A stretch of DNA of 64,000 nt from the NCBI GenBank assembly GCA_023055355.1, contig JALJCS010000001.1, positions 54,317,381 through 54,381,380 of the forward strand. The letters run 5' to 3'. Origin of the DNA: Agelaius tricolor (lineage: Eukaryota; Chordata; Aves; Passeriformes; Icteridae). The notes under the pieces were generated by a model, which saw only the letters and a program-made list of their open reading frames with translations, had not been told where the DNA came from and searched no databases. This document shows, piece by piece, positions 1 to 13,003 of this stretch (positions are counted from its first letter, which is position 1; every line of letters begins with the position of its first letter). The translations under genes were made by a program, and so were the position numbers.

Positions 1-3000
1 TCAGTTATCTGGCTGAAGCCTTATCCCACACAGGCAAATGTTCAATCACTGACCAGTAAAGTCAAATTGTAGAATAGTACCTGTAGAACTTTTATGAAGA
101 AATCGATTTCATCCACATCCTCAGTCAATACAGACTCTGGAGTTTTGCAGATTCACTGGAATTGTCAGTCTCTGCAAACATTTATGCTATTTTTTTAGGT
201 GTACTTCTGGTTTTTTCCCTTATTAAACAAACTGTCAAGCAAAGCTTTTGTTTCACAAAGAAAAACGTTTCATAAACATGACCAACTCTGCGTAAGTAAC
301 AAATTTCCAAGAGAAGTATCCATTACACTGATTATCAGTGGGTGCTACAGATTATCCAGGTGCTGGACATGAAGGTACTGCATCAGAGTGTTTTCAATCA
401 AACTGCCATTTTATTCTTAGAAGTGATGTGAAAGGTAAAAAGAGGTTAAGCACCCAAATACCTTTGAAGACTTGAACTGAACTCTTAATTTGGGTATCTA
501 ACACCTATTGATTGGGAGCTGATGACAGGACTTTAAAACCTTTGAAGATCCTGTCTGCCATGCTTTTTAAGTTTCTTTGTCATGAAAAGAAATGACCTTA
601 AAGATTTTCTGTTTCTTTCCTTTAAATGATAGTAATCCTTTTCTCTTTCAACCAGTATTGCTGTTGTGTTTCTTGGAAGACACTTTAAATAACACATGAA
701 CAGACTTTTCTATTTTATTAGGGAAGGAAAACTTCTACGAAAGAAAAACAACTTTTTTTTTTTTGATTTTTAACATAACTTCTACAGCTATCCAAAAATC
801 CAGTATTTTTTTTTCCACTGACAGACTACTGCCTCCTTTGACCCAGTGATACACAGAAGAAAGTTTAAACAGGGATGACCTTTTCCCATCTTTTGTATAC
901 CACTGTTGCCACATTGGTGACATACTCCACCTACCAAAATTTATGCAAAGTGAATACTACAGACGTTTCACAATATTACTGTTATGCAAAACCAAAGAAA
1001 ATGCAATAACGTGTGTTAAAAGGATATAAGCTGCCATGCTAGTTCTTTCCCCTATACTTAACAGACGAGCAAAATGCTATACAAATTTATATAGCTATCT
1101 AGTAAAATTAGTTGTTAAAACTACTGAAACCAGCAGTCTACCTAATATAGTATCTGCTTTTTAAAATAAGAAAAAGTCATCTGAAGAGGTAAGGGAATTT
1201 AAAAATGCGTAATACTATATTTGTAAGCGGGTCTTCTATTTTTTAAATTATGTCAAATGCTTTTAAATTTTTTCACTTTGAAAATCTTCACTTCAAATGA
1301 AGTCACGAGAGAATGTGCACTATGTTTGGCGAAGATGGACTGAGAAAAGTACTAAACAGAGACTGCATTATGGCTACAGACTTGGAGTTAAACTGTAAAA
1401 AGTAAATTCCTTAGGGTCAACATAGCAAGCAAGAGCAGACCTTTGATATTCGGCTGAGGAGGAGTCCTTACAGTCCACATCAACAATGTTTTGAAAGATG
1501 CTCAGGGCTCTCTGCTCCCATCACTGTAATGATACTGGAGGATGCTCAGCTGTGATGCCCTGTAGCAGCTGGACAATACCTCACAGAATTATGCCTGAAC
1601 AGTTGAGTCGAGAAAACACTTTGGTGATAACAGGTTCCCTCTGGAAAATAACCAGTTAAGGGGGGAAGGAGGGGTATAAGCACAGGAATTTTAAGATGCA
1701 TGAGGAACTGGAGGGTGGGGGACCGATCACAGCCTGTGCTGAAAATGGAACACTAGGCTGAAGGAAAGGCAGAAGTTACAGATCTTGTGGGTTGTCTTTG
1801 GGACAATTTCCAATCTAATTTAGGAATTGAGAGCTGTGACTGGATTAATGACACTGATTGATCACAAAATAGATAGTATTAGTCAATACAAAGGATGATC
1901 AAAGTACTACCTAAGAAACCCTTGTGATCACCTTTTGGCTTGGAGTATTAAAAATGCAAACGTTTATATACATGGATCAGAACCGGGCCTTTTATAACTG
2001 AAGAGCTGTAGGTTATCAGGCAGATACAGGAGGAAAAAAGGAAGGAAAAATCTGACCATATCTGTTGACCTAAAATGGTTATAGCCTACAAACAACTACA
2101 CCTAACTATGTCATGTGGTACTCAAAGAAACAAATTGATCACTAGCATAAATTAGGAGGATTGTTTACAGTAGAGGTAAGACAGCACAACATCACTGCTG
2201 ATGTGTCACTGGTGGGCCTTCATGGAGACAAACCCAGAAAGCCTAATACAAACTGGAATGGAAACCAGCTACCAGCATGAAATGACAGGAGGCTGAAAGT
2301 GTGAGTATTATTTACTATGACAAAAACTAGAGCTGGAATTTTGTGACTTCTTTCTAAGAATATATTTGAGGCTAAATATCAGGGAGGAAAAAGAGCATGA
2401 TGATGTTTAGGAGGATAATCAAACCATTACTGGAACTTGAAACAACTTTGTTTTAGGAATAATGAGGTCCTGAAAATCTAGTGATTAGGATGAAATCTGA
2501 TCAAATAATAGGATAATCATCACACAGTCAATGTTACAATAAAGGCTCACAGACCAGAAGAGACATTCCGGGTCTCGGATCCCTACATCAGAAATGAAAG
2601 AACATAAATAGGCTTCTATATGGGAGTGTTTCAAATGAACTTTTCAGGAAATTGGAAGTGAGGTGCAAATGACCTCAAAGGAAAGAAATTTTTCTATGGG
2701 TAGCATAAAGGGAAACTGGTCATGTGTTTTGTGTTATCTCTTTCATCTTTCATCTGTGACCCTTTAAGAATAAAGAATTATTTTATTCCTTAATTTATGC
2801 ATTGTAGCCAAGCTTCCTGTTGTATCAACACTATTTTTTAAATTACTTGTTCATTCCAGTAAAAAGCAAGGGTTGTTTGCATATTCTCTCAAATTAAGAC
2901 ATGCAAAATATGAAAACCTTCCTTCTATCTATGCAGTAATCTGAGTGCAGATGTTTTAAAAGGCCTGGGATATGAGGACCCTTTCAGATACAGCAGCTGT

Positions 3001-3944
3001 GGCTGTGCTGGGGATATGTGGAGTCAAACACACTCAAACCAAGCCTTTTGGCTCTGCTCAGCACCACACTACAGCTGATAACCCCTTACAATGCTGGTAA
3101 TCCACTGCAGCCTGCTTACCAAGACAATTTCCACAATTTCCCTGTGTCAGGAACTTGGGACTAAACCCAGAACCCTCCTGCCTTGGAATGCTTTAGGTGG
3201 CTGGCTGAGAGGCTCACTGAAGGCAGGACTGCAGGAAGCTGATTTGTTCCATTGCAGCAACAGCAAGCTTCTGTACAAGCTTCTAAACAAGGAGCTTATC
3301 AACTTATGCCAGATTTGGGGATGTTCCTATATCATAAAGTGTTATCAAGACTGTTGTCAGGCCCAGCCCTGATTTTCCAAATTACCTCTTAAAACAAATG
3401 TATCGTGCTTCAAAGACACATGATTCCCTAACATATGTCAGTGACTATCACAATCTGTGTAAAATCAACGAGAAGCAAAACCCCCCCCACTTTGCTTCTC
3501 ATGAAAGTGTAAAATTCTCAGACTACCAACACTTGAAAGTTACACTCTCACGTGCTTTTTCCTATCTATGTTACATTCACCATATCAAGAATGGGGTTGT
3601 GGGTGAGTTTCAAAGAAATTACTGTAACTTAAGTGCTAAATTACTCTCAAGTCTCCATTAAAAATGCAACAATGAGCAAAGGGGCCTAGAGAACCCTAGC
3701 TCTGACTTTTCTCCACACAAATGCAAAAGCATAAACATCTTAATTTCATGAGTAGAAGCTACTTGTTTGACATGATATAACATTTAATTCAAAGCAAAGT
3801 TGACACTGACAGGATGAGGTAGCTACTCCATATTTTGTTTCATCCTCATTACTCAGTATGTAGTCCCAACGTATTACTTATGGAACACCATCCAAATGTC
3901 ACCCTTACTACAGAATAATTCATTATATTATGGACTTCAAAAAG
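1..3944. other. AT-rich intron, nothing recognised
   Basis: No interspersed repeat, coding frame or RNA gene was recognised. Open frames in this stretch are short (under about 95 codons), have no domain resemblance and fit chance expectation. A short C-run lies near 3480-3488. Confidence 0.6.
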
Positions 3945-3960
3945 AAAAAAAAAAAAAAAA
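3945..3960. repeat. A16 homopolymer
   Basis: Sixteen A follow AAAAAG. No retroposed gene or SINE body is recognisable immediately upstream on the plus strand, so it is treated as a simple repeat. Confidence 0.85.
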
Positions 3961-5159
3961 GAATTAAGTAGCTGAAATTGGGGTCTGTCAAATTAGACAT
4001 CCAAGATTTATTCCCAGATTGTGGAACCTCTGAGTAAGGTATAAAGACTGTAACAAATACTCAGGAGTATGAAGTGAAATAATTGTTAGTACTGCCTGAA
4101 CTGACAATGGTCTTGGTGGCAAGGGGCAGGAAGAAAAATATATTGCCCTCCAAGGCCAAAGCTCTTTTTGCTCTGGAGGGGAAGGGAGAGCAGCAGCAGA
4201 CACTGTCAAGCAGGTCTGTTCCATCTATGCCCCATCCAGAAGTCACCTCTGTGTTTGGACCAAAGTGAAGCACTTCCTCCTGAGATTTTGGAAATAAGAC
4301 CAAAGCAAGCTGACAATTAGAATCTTTGGAAGCATGCGGCTCACCCAAATACTGAGTGGCTTTCCAGTAGGTCACTGCAAGCCCCTGTCTGCCTGACAAC
4401 AAATTCCAAAATTCTGCTGCAAACCAGGAAGGCAGTAGAGCTCCTCAATATTAAGGATGCATCATTTAATTACTTGTGTAAGTGAAGGCATAAGTCAGTC
4501 TAAATCTAAGAATCTGCTTCTCTATCTTCAGTAACACCTACCCCAAACCTGTAATTTCACTTTGCAGTTATGAGAAGTTTCATTTGGGGGAATCAAATTC
4601 TTTCTGCTTTCACCTCTGCCTAACTCTGCATCCATTTAATGCATTATTTCCATTAAGCTTGGGAGAGTTTCCAGCCAAGGATATTTCTGCTGGAGGCCAG
4701 TCCAGAATGGTGCAGCCCAGGATAGCAACCAGCTAAAGCTTTTCTAATCCCCACATTCACAAACGGTGGCTCACAGTGGCTGGCATGCAGGAGCTGAATA
4801 GAGCAGGCAAGCTCATATTTCTCTCACCAGGCCAAATTAATAAAAACAAAACCTGATTTCTCCTTCTCATTTTCCTATTCTTCCTGTTCCCCAATATTTT
4901 TCCTCTTTCAAACAATTTTTTTTTTTGTTTGAGAAGCCTAATGTTTGGCTGCCTTCTGAAGAAATGGGCACAGTGACAGATGAAAGGCCGTATTCATCGC
5001 CTAATTCAGAATAGGGAAAAACCGACTGCTGTGCATTTAAGATTCTAACAACCTTGCAATTTTGTAGAGCCGTTTTCCCCAACCCATTCTTTTGAAGAAA
5101 TCTGCTTTTATTCTGTTAATAACTAACCACAGTTGCAGCAGCATGGATCCGATTAGCAG

Positions 5160-5480
5160 TTCTTACGCTACAAAGGGGGTTGGGGGGAGGCTGTGAACAG
5201 GGTTGCCAATTTGTCCACCTGGGTCCCCAGAAGAAAGATTAGATGAGGTGCTTGCTCCTTTCTTCCCCACTCGCTCGCTGCTCTGCACTAGACAGACCTC
5301 TTCAAAGCTCAGCCACTGATTTAATTTCTTTTTTTTCCCCTCTAAAGTCTCCTTTAACCACCCCTCCACATGTTTTGCACTCTGCTGCTGCGTCCCTCCA
5401 AAGGGATGGCGTGAATTGGGATGAGAGGGGTTGGGAGAGGCTGCGGCCACAGCTTGCCACCACTTTCTCTCACGCCTCTA
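5160..5480. other. GC-richer patch with CpG and pyrimidine tracts
   Basis: This is a locally GC-richer stretch in AT-rich intron. It has CTCGCTCGCTGC near 5270, a TTTCTTTTTTTTCCCC tract near 5325, and further CpGs near 5391, 5410 and 5443. Open frames on both strands (about 94 codons each) overlap and have no recognisable protein content. It may be a regulatory element, but this is not proven. Confidence 0.35.
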
Positions 5481-6659
5481 CAGGGCCTCTGAATTGCTTT
5501 TCGATTTTGAAAATTGTATTCCCTTAAATTTTTTTAAAAAGTGCCTATGTTCTTTAGAGAGTGATTCAGACCTGGTAGGCATACTGTGTTTTTTCACTCT
5601 GTCCTTTTAATCCTTCCATAAAAATGGTAGTTTTGCTTGCATTTGAACTGAAGTAGAAGATTATAAAGGGTTGTATGGATTTAGTAATCTGTAATTACTT
5701 AGGACACATCACTACATGTTTGTAGTAATTACGTGTAATGCAAAAAGCATATACTTCAGCTAGAGGAAAACAATTCTCAAATTTTCTATAAAATGTCAAT
5801 TAAACTGAATATAAAACTGCAATTGATGCAAGTGCTAAATATCTAAAAGCTCCTGACAAAGGAGAGGGTAGTATTTCTTTTTTGGCTCATTTCTTCCTTC
5901 CAGAAATGAAACCTACCCTGCCACACACCTGAAACTTAAAACCTCAGAATTCTATTTAGGGATTTAAACCAAGTTCCAAAAGGAAGAATTTTTCATTATC
6001 AGTGCTCATTCTCTAGACTATATTTATAACTAGGAGGAGATTTTTTCTCTAAGCTGCTCCTTATTGTGTCACCTGCATTCAAGAGCCTGAGAAGCACAAC
6101 AGATGTAGCAGACATACATTTCTAAAATTTGCCACCTAATAAAAATCTTAACTCCTAACTTTAACATTGCCAAATTTTAACCAAACAACAGATCAATTGT
6201 TTATAATATCTGTAGTGTAAAAACATGCAAGATACAAAACAAAGGGTGAATGCAATGTGAAAATGCTGCTTCTTATCCATATTTCTTTTCCCTTGATCCA
6301 GGTAAGTTTAAGAATTTCTCAGAATCAGGCAGCATTAACTTGGAAGACCATCAGCGATGGAGTTTGAGTTCTCCCTGCTCCTCCCAGCTCTCTCAAGTCT
6401 AGCAAGCAGGGAAATTGGAGCAGCTCTACGTGGCAATGAACTATTTACCTAGTCCTGCCTGCTACTCCTCATGCTAGATCACTGTCTCTGATTAAAGAGC
6501 ATTTTAGTAGCAAAATGTATGTGCTCTCACTAGTACTACCCTCAAAAGGAACAAACCCTCAGCTAATCTAGTTTTTCTTATTGTGTTATATGGCATATTA
6601 CACAGCCCTGGTCTCAGCAATTCTCAGGGATGAGGGAGAAAAGGGCAAGTTGAATGCAT

Positions 6660-7130
6660 AAAGGATAAAAGCACCTTGAGGCAAACCTGCTTCCAAAACC
6701 CATTTGGTGGGTCTGATCTCCCTAGAAGACAAGATCTATCATGCCATATTTCATCTTGCCCGACAACGATAAGCTCCAAAGACCGGTGCGGAAGCGAAGC
6801 AATTCTTCATGTATTTTTAATCAACCGAGAACTTTCATCTGGCGAGCTCCCTCCGCAAGGTCACACGCACCACGTGCGGCCACGTGCTTCTCATGCAGTT
6901 TGCAAACACCAACTCCTATGTCAGCTTCTGTTTGGAAGGGGGAGTATTAACATTAGCAACTCCTGGTTATATCATTTATAAACATGCAGATGTGGATTAT
7001 TAAAGATTAATGCATTTTGGGATTGGTGTCGGCATTCCGTTTGTCTCACGCCGAAACCAATTCTGTTCTTCATTAGTCAACGACAACCCACATCACCCTG
7101 TTGTGGAAGAGAAATCAAAGGTGCAAGCGT
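6660..7130. promoter_or_regulatory. CpG-retaining candidate conserved noncoding element with paired E-boxes
   Basis: This intronic block keeps many CpGs in a CpG-poor background, for example GACAACG, GACCGGTGCGG, GCGAAGC, AACCGAG, CTGGCGAGC and TCGGCATTCCG. It carries two CACGTG palindromes at 6871-6876 and 6881-6886, ten bases apart. AT-rich homeodomain-like cores (ATTATTAAAGATTAAT) follow near 6996-7010. No transposon similarity was seen. This composition is typical of conserved vertebrate enhancers, but conservation was not tested. Confidence 0.45.
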
Positions 7131-7139
7131 GAATTGAGA

Positions 7140-9486
7140 ATAAGTGATGAAACTGATTACTAAGAAACTTAACGGCTGTAATCAATCAACACATCACAAT
7201 AATTTGAGTCCACTGTTATCTGAAAATGGGGAAAAGCTTGCCGACTGAGTGAATTGTTCTTTTGTGTTTGCTTTCTAAAAACCCACTTTGCAATTTGACT
7301 TCCGTATCTACCTACAGAGCGATGCTGTCAAAGGGCTGTTCAAATCTTTCAAGTCGCAGTTCCAGCCGCATGAATTTTGTCTCTAAGGAGGAGAAAGGAT
7401 ATCTCGTTTTTCATTAATTTTTAAAAAAATTATTATCTGGAGGTAGTGAAAATGTTCTTCTTTTGAGACACAGAATTAATTCAAGCCATATTTGCAATTG
7501 TACAGACTCCTTCTTCGAAGGAGGGACACACCACGTATCTGTCTAGTCAAGTCTGACACTAACTATGAAGCATGAAGGCCACTTTAAATATCTCATGGCT
7601 GTGATACATAGTCCACTGAAAAAGTGAAAACTGCAGCAGCCTATCCCATCACAGAAACCAAATACCTTATGACATTTATTCTCTATTTTATCTAGGTATA
7701 ACAACCATCTGTCAACAACAAAAACACACTGATGGAGATGTGAGAGACTTTTCCCATTTGCTCATTAATCACTGCTTAGTATTGCAAGGGACAAGGGAGT
7801 GAGAGACAACCTTTTAATTTATGATAAAACACAAATTAATGCCCTATATGCCAACACCAATAAAGACAGACAATCTGTGTTTGTGTAGCCAAATAATGAC
7901 AGAGTAAAAACCCCCAAACATACAAAACCAAACACACACCACTTTAAATTTCTTGACAAAAACATAAGTGGGTTGACAAAAAAAAGTTAAAAAGAAATGC
8001 ATAGGTTAATGATCAAATGTAAACACTAGCTGTCCAAGGATGGCCTTAGGACATGCAGCTGAAACTAACAACAAACATACCTGTCAAATCTTGGCCGCTG
8101 TGGTTAAGTATATTTGAATTTTGTTACGGGAAGCAGAGCACATGCATAATTATACAAATATGTTAATTGGATTTCAACAGCCTTCATACTCTAGATGGAT
8201 TTGTACCAGCAGGGTGCTACCAGTGACTCACAGAGCTACAAGAAGTGGCCTGTGTACATGTGCTGCCACAGTGTCCACAGCAGCAGATGCCCCGCCATGG
8301 GGGCTGCTCAGCCATTGCCAGGATGGTGGAAGCAGGCCTGGCAGGAATCAGCAAAGAGGACAAACCAGATACGGGGCAGAGCACAGATATGGGGATGTGA
8401 ACACCACTGATCTGGCCATCTGGGGGAGGGTGCTGGACAACTCTCAGCGCCCGATCCTTCAGGGTGTTCAGTCTATAGGGCAGAAATGTTTGGCACTGGC
8501 TTAAGATAGCAATTAAACACTAAAACTGCAATGTGACTGAGAAATATAAGCACTGACCCACCAGATATTAAGCAAGTGAAACCACTTAAAACTAAACCCC
8601 ATAAGCTACCCATAAAAAATAACCACCCAGGGCATGCTTTTTTGGGGGGATTTACTGTTTTTCTATCTGATACTTAACTTTGGGCCAATAAAAAACAGCA
8701 GGTTGATGCCTGTGGAAAATGAAACCCTCTGTCATCATGAAAACTGAACAGGAGGAACTTGAACAGCGTGTCTCTGTCTCTTTTCATCTCCTGCACCTGT
8801 TCTGGAAAGACCACCTCTGCAGAGAAGGACACCTCCCTGATCTCTGGCAATGTTGCAAGTATGATAGGAGTTTTTATAGTGCCTTTTGCAGCATAGTGTC
8901 TCCTCACAAAACCTGATTGAGACTACTTAGTTATTTCATGAAGCCTTGAGACAACAGATTATTCATCAGTTGTGACCTGGGCTGAATTCTAATAGGTATC
9001 CCAGGCTGGATGCTCCCTGTGCTAGAAGCAATGCCTTGAGCTAGAGCGCTTTACAATTTGCTTATTTTTTCATCCTTTGAAAAGACAGAAACACTCTAAA
9101 TGTTGTACAAACCATTCAAAAGAAAGGCTTTTAAACTACTACTATGTGAAACATTCACATATTTCATTTATAAGCATACTAGATTTGCAAAACTGCTGAT
9201 TAGATGTTTTATGCACTAGAAGTGATTAAGAACATAGCTACGTCAATGGCATTTTGTGTTTTGGCTTTTTTCTGGTCTGGATGCCAATGAACAGCATGCA
9301 TCTTCCTTGCAACAAGCTGTTGCAAGATTTTTGCCTCCGGAGAAGCCAAGGGAGAAACATTGATAGATGTGTTAAAATAATCTTTCCAGACAGGGGGATC
9401 ATATCCATTTTACAAGGATAAAATCCCCTCTTGTTTTGCAATTACTTTAGGGTATTTGAAACTTCAACAAAAAGCATAGTATTACA
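7140..9486. other. Intron, nothing firmly recognised
   Basis: This is mostly AT-rich single-copy DNA. The 8190-8500 part is GC-richer and open in plus frames (up to 127 codons, not a recognisable protein). The 7250-7400 part, with several CpGs, may extend the preceding candidate element. Confidence 0.4.
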
Positions 9487-10440
9487 AATTAATAGATTCA
9501 TACATTTGTTTGGGTTGGAAGGGATCTTAAAGTTTGTCTGGTTCCAACCCTCCTCCCCCCTGTCATGGGCAGGGACACCTTCCACTAGACCAGGTTGCTC
9601 AAAGCCTCATCCAACCTGGCCTGGAACACTTCTAGGGATGGGGCATTGACAGATTCTCTGGGCAACCTGTTCCAGTGCCTCACTACTCTTACAGTGAAGA
9701 ACTTCTTCCCAATATCTAATATTAACCTCCTTTCAGTTCAAAGCCATTCCCCCTGGACCTGTTACTCATGTCCTTTTAAACAGTTCCTCTCCAGCCTTCC
9801 TGTAAGCCACCTGTAAGTGCTGGAAGGCTGCCTGCCATAAGGTCTCCCTGGAGCTTTCTCTTCTTCAAAAAAAAAAGAACAAAAAACCTCAGTTCTCTCA
9901 AGCTGTCTTCCAGAAGAGGTGCTCCAGCTCTCTCACCACCTTCATGGTCCTTCCCTGGATCTGCTCCAACTTAGGTTCTGCTTGTGTTGGGGACCCCAGA
10001 GCTGGATGCAGAACTTCAGGTGGGGTCTCACTAGAGCAGAGCAGAGGGGCAGAATCCCCTCCCTCACCCTGCTGCCCACACTGGTTTTGATGCAAAAGGT
10101 TGCCTCTCTGGGCTGCAAGAGCACATTGCAGAGTCTTGCTGAGTTTCTCCTCCACAAACACCCCCAAGTCCTTCTCCTCAGGGCTGCTCTCAATCCAGTC
10201 TCTGCCCAGTCTGCATCTCTAGGGATTGCCCTGACCCAGGTGCTGACCTTGCACTTGGCCTTACTGAACTTCATGAGGCTCACACAGTCCCACCTCTGAA
10301 GCCTGCCCAGGTCCCTCTGGGTGCCATCCCCTCCCTCTGTGTGTCAGCTGCACTGCACAGCTTCTTTGTGTCATCAGCAAACTCGCTGGGAGTGCACTCA
10401 ATGCCACTGTCCATGTCGCCCACTAAGACATTAACCAGTG
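9487..10440 (-). mobile_element. CR1 LINE fragment, 5'-truncated, antisense to the plus strand
   Basis: The plus strand reads the reverse complement of an avian CR1 3' end, starting at GTTTGGGTTGGAAGGGATC and running through the CR1 3' UTR into the pol region. On the minus strand near 10370-10420 it translates as DMDSGIECTPSEFADDTKKL, the conserved carboxy-terminal reverse-transcriptase segment of CR1, so this copy reaches farther 5' than the others. The reading frame is broken (a TGA shortly after and frame changes), so it is dead. At 9866-9890 the usual CR1 sequence is replaced by an A-rich stretch. It lies in the same orientation as ARID1B. Confidence 0.93.
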
Positions 10441-12979
10441 TCACTTTCATATGGCAGTCTTCTCTCCCTCAAAAATATTTAAAAGAGGTCCATGCCATTT
10501 AATATACAAAACAGTGGTGGTTCACAGGGTAAGTATGTAGAATAGCTCAATCCCAAGGAAAATATTTTCCCAAATTCTTTTCAAAAACAAGATCTACAGT
10601 AAAACTATTGTTTTACTATAGTATCTTCTGGAAACTGGTTCAACAGGTAGGCTTCTCTTTTATAAGGCATAAAAGAAATCATCACTCCTATTCAGATTCT
10701 TGCAGTACAATGGACTATGATAGACTGCTCTTCATGTTTCTCTTCTCGCAGCATTTTAGTCACACACACTGACTAACAAGCACACCAAGACAAGATTTCC
10801 TGCTACTGTTCCATCTGGGTATCCCATTTTCCTCTTGCTCCTCTTTTTTGCCTGGAGTGCTGGCTGTAATGCTGATGGATCCTGGAATTCAAGCCAGCTA
10901 GGTGTGAAAGACCTCCACGTCTGCAGAGAGTAGAGTTCAGCACTGAATGGATTACATCCATTGATTCACATAATTATCACAATTAAAATTTTGGGTATTT
11001 TTGATCAGAGGAGGATACTGACTGGTTAGCAAAAATTAAGAAGCCCAGCAATAACACTCCTAAACCAGAGTATCCACAAATAGATCTCTTTCCAAAAATT
11101 GTAAATTCATCTATATCCAAGTTCCTCAGTGAAAGGAGACAACAATTTTAATAAAAACAACAATGTAGTTGAAGCTTAACAGAGTGAAAATAAACTTGTT
11201 TCTTCAGAAAGTACATGGAATGTCTTAAAAGCACAAGTCAAAATACTGATCTATGTAAGTGAAGTCAAAATACCAATCCATGTGAAAAAAAATCATGTAT
11301 TTCTAAGGCAGCATTTGCTACTCATTATTAGCATGGCATACCCTTCTCTTCTATAGAGATAAAAATTCCTGCAGGGGTTTAAAAATAATAGAGTCTATTA
11401 ACTTGTACAAAATCTGCTTGTCCATCATGGGTTAAGGGATTCCTGGCCTATCAGCAATCTTTCACAGAACTCTTAATATTAAAAAAAATTTGCTGCTTAC
11501 ACCGCAAGGGAGAAAGAGCTGACAAAAGCCTTTGGCCAGTGAGATCAAAATTGGGGATGGGGGGAGAAAGGGGAGCTTAGCTTATTTACATTTTTGCTTT
11601 GTTAGTAAACTTGAAATTGTTAGAGCAGGAGGGAAAGGAAAAAAAAAAAAAAAGAAAAAAGCGAAATTAACAGCCACTAAATCTTCTGGCAACAGCAGTG
11701 CATTTTGATATATGCTGTGTCAGCTTCCACTAATGGTTTAGGGTTGAATAAGGCACAGTTCAAGAACCAAAGCAGTGCGGGGCATCACATCTCATTCTTT
11801 GGAAGAATATGTACCCCAATTATAAAGATGGCTACAAAATAAAGAGATCAGGATTTCTGGAAAAACAGAATAATGATCTACTTAATAGGAAATCTTAATC
11901 TCATTTTGAATCAGTAGAAATCATAGATAAGTAGGATTTCAGCCCTGTAATGAACACACATCTGAACAAGAAGTCTTCTGATTTTGAGAGAAAACTACCT
12001 TTCTGAAAAAAATCCATCCAAGTTGCTTTTTCTGCCCTTAGGAGTTAATCTCCCTGGTCTATTCTGGTAATGTGAATGGAAACAAAGGCTGTATATGCAT
12101 GTGCCACTTACCACACAAAATATCCATCCAGTATTTCAGAGAGCACAGGAAGGAAATGCCCACTGAGCTAGGGACGTGCCAATGTCAGTGCTGCCTGTGC
12201 CAGGCTGTTCCTGTGAAATTTGTGGCGTGCAGCAGAAAGCAATGCAGGGTGGCAGGATTACAGAGGGGTGCAGAGACAGCTTAAACAGGCAGTGGAAGAG
12301 AATCAGCCATTTGGGAGGTTTAATAGGGGGCTGTTTGTCTGCCCTTTTGATGTTAAATTAGTTTTCAATTTTGTTGCAAGGAAGGAGCCATTGGAAAAAG
12401 GATGCTTCTCTTCCAGTAAACCCTGGGAAAGCAACACCTTTATTTTAACGGTCTTCCCACCAAGAACCCCCTGCAACATTTTGGCTTTCCCTAGCTATAG
12501 CTATCAGCAACACAACAGCTGCTCATTTTACAATGACTTTGCTGGAGAGAGAATGATTGAAAGAGCCAATCTATGTCACATTGAGAAACTGTGGCACAAC
12601 ATCACAGGAGGTAATAGGAGAGGAATGAGGTCAGAACAAACAAGGGTAGGGTGAGAACGGAGAAGAAAATAGCAGAGAACAAAATTACTAAAGGCAAGGT
12701 GCTGTACTACACAATCTATGTTTAAAAACGTCTACAACCTGACTGCTGCAAACAGCCACAGAAATGCAAACAAGCTCTGTGATACTTTTTCTTAGGGTCT
12801 CATGAATGCAGCTGATGATAAAAGCTACCACAGTCCTTGTAATGAAGAACAATGGTGTGAACACACTTGGTGAAAGCACAGTCTAATTCATACGGCTTGA
12901 AAGCCCCAGCACCCAGCAGCATTCCTCTATCACAGGGCTTTAAATAGCAGCCTTACTTCTCTTTTTGCAGCTCGAGAAA
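10441..12979. other. Intron, A15 run, otherwise nothing recognised
   Basis: Contains an A15 run at 11639-11653 followed by G and six A. The 12160-12650 part is open for 144 codons in one plus frame but has no ATG at the frame start and no recognisable product. Confidence 0.55.
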
Positions 12980-13003
12980 CAGCAGCAGCAGCAGCAGCAG
13001 CAG
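12980..13003 (+). repeat. (CAG)8 trinucleotide tract
   Basis: Eight perfect CAG units, which read as (CTG)8 in the ARID1B transcript. The tract follows CTTTTTGCAGCTCGAGAAA, which resembles a plus-strand splice acceptor followed by an open frame. The plus frame would code Leu-Glu-Lys-polyGln but stops after about 24 codons, so an exon is not supported. Confidence 0.95.

Noticed and set aside
8121..8504. 127-codon plus-strand frame
   Set aside because: It does not begin at an ATG, lies in a GC-richer patch with other open frames, and resembles no protein I know.
9431..10299. Several overlapping frames of 67-126 codons on both strands
   Set aside because: They lie within the CR1 fragment and on the wrong strand or frame for CR1 pol; the true pol remnant is short and broken.
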